Assembly: GCA_021158645.1 (NCBI GenBank)
Contig: JAGGUH010000008.1
Coordinates: forward strand, 1-6,335
Direction: 5' to 3'
Source of the DNA: a bacterium
Lineage (GTDB): Bacteria > Patescibacteriota > Minisyncoccia > UBA6257 > JAGGUH01
Length of the DNA: 6,335 nt
Positions 5,695 to 6,335 of the stretch are shown here, one piece after another (the first letter of the stretch is position 1; each line of letters begins with the position of its first letter). A program made the position numbers and the translations under genes. Under the pieces are notes generated by a model. It was not told where the DNA came from, made no database searches, and worked only from the letters and a program-made list of their open reading frames with translations.

Positions 5695-6335
5695 ATGAAG
5701 AAAATTGTAACGGGAAAATTTGTAAAAAGACTAATACCTATAGAGATAACATTGGGCTTCGTTCGAGTACCTAATAAATATAAAGAGCTTTTTCCAAGGA
5801 CAGATTCTAACATCACTTTTTATTTGGGAAGTAGTAAGAGAAAAAGTAGACTACATTATAATTCGAAACATCAACGCATTACTGGACTGGCAAACTTCTT
5901 TCGCTTGAATAATGCTAAACCCCGGGATGTTTTAGAATTTGAAAAGTTAAGAAGTAATGAGTTTATCTTGCGACTTATAAAAACAAAAAGTCAGGTGGAT
6001 TTGGGTTTCAGCTTTGACGAAGCAAAAGAGATCATCGATCCTAAAAAAATTAAACCTTCAGTAAAAGGTAGAATAATAGAAAATAGGATAAAAGAGATAT
6101 TGATTTTATATAGCCAAGGTTTGTTAAGTGTATATGAGCCGGAAATTGATACAAGAGGCATTGATTTAATAGTATTAAAAGAGGGTTCATATCGGCCTAT
6201 TTTTCTTCAAGTAAAAGGCAAGTTCAACTTACGAGGTAATAATTTTCAAATAGGGGTAAAACAGAAATCATTGATACCTCACAAATCCCTTTTTATTATT
6301 GGTGCTTATTTTAATCCGCAGAAAATGGACTTAGA
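5695..6335 (+). CDS. Putative restriction endonuclease: B3-like N-terminus plus PD-(D/E)XK nuclease core, right-truncated
   Basis: An ATG at 5695 preceded by AAAGGAAAG (5684-5692) opens a frame that runs off the right edge; 213 codons are visible. Residues ~5-97 look like a small beta-barrel: EITLGFVRVP, then ITFYLG, then RITGLANFFRLNNAKPRDVLEF and FILRLI. This pattern recalls the B3-like DNA-binding domains of enzymes such as EcoRII, although the assignment is by eye. After a linker, GRIIENRIKEIL (125-136) provides a helix with E129. EIDTRGIDLIV then carries D157, and FLQVKG carries Q172 and K174. The E, D, QxK arrangement with strand-loop-strand spacing fits the PD-(D/E)XK nuclease fold, with Q replacing the usual E. 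A DNA-binding domain joined to this core suggests a stand-alone, sequence-specific DNA-cutting enzyme. Any partner methyltransferase would lie to the right. The gene appears intact as far as seen. Confidence 0.75.
   Translation, partial: MKKIVTGKFVKRLIPIEITLGFVRVPNKYKELFPRTDSNITFYLGSSKRKSRLHYNSKHQRITGLANFFRLNNAKPRDVLEFEKLRSNEFILRLIKTKSQVDLGFSFDEAKEIIDPKKIKPSVKGRIIENRIKEILILYSQGLLSVYEPEIDTRGIDLIVLKEGSYRPIFLQVKGKFNLRGNNFQIGVKQKSLIPHKSLFIIGAYFNPQKMDL

Noticed and set aside
1..6335. CRISPR array, tRNA, insertion sequence or long direct repeats
   Set aside because: No regularly spaced repeats, tRNA-like cloverleaf sequence, transposase motif or terminal inverted repeats were seen on either strand by eye.

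Overview
The window is an AT-rich bacterial segment (by eye about one third G+C) that reads as a slice of a defence island. All recognisable genes lie on the plus strand. The standard bacterial code fits: TGG is used for tryptophan, and the relic hsdS tail ends at TGA. No ribosomal or housekeeping gene is present to place the organism. The low G+C and the weak ribosome binding sites on two genes are compatible with, among others, a candidate-phyla bacterium, but this cannot be decided here.

Region 1 (1-4472) is a restriction-modification operon of type III character in the order nuclease, accessory gene, methyltransferase. It opens with a left-truncated helicase-nuclease (Res). An unrecognised 230-residue protein follows, weakly HEPN-like and clearly more AT-rich in sampled lines than the methyltransferase after it. 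The operon ends with a beta-class DNA adenine methyltransferase (Mod). Mod would mark the host's sites, and Res would translocate on and cut unmarked DNA. The middle gene looks like cargo carried inside the operon.

Region 2 (4484-5604) is a scar of a second, type I restriction system. Just after mod lies the last ~22 codons of an HsdS specificity subunit, with the hallmark RDLLLPKLMSGEVRV ending. An intact DUF4238-family gene follows, whose ribosome binding site is made of the hsdS tail codons. After that comes a ~45-codon HsdR-like N-terminus without an in-frame start, ended by a stop. The order hsdS tail, cargo gene, hsdR head suggests that the DUF4238 gene once sat between hsdS and hsdR of a type I operon. 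The upstream part of that operon would have been replaced by the type III block, and hsdR has decayed or been lost.

Region 3 (5605-6335) holds a short non-coding stretch with a TATAAT box, then a right-truncated gene. Its product combines a possible B3-like DNA-binding domain with a PD-(D/E)XK nuclease core, so it is probably a further restriction endonuclease. No CRISPR array, tRNA, rRNA, insertion sequence or convincing terminator was seen. No gene-free stretch exceeds 300 bases; the longest is 5452-5694.
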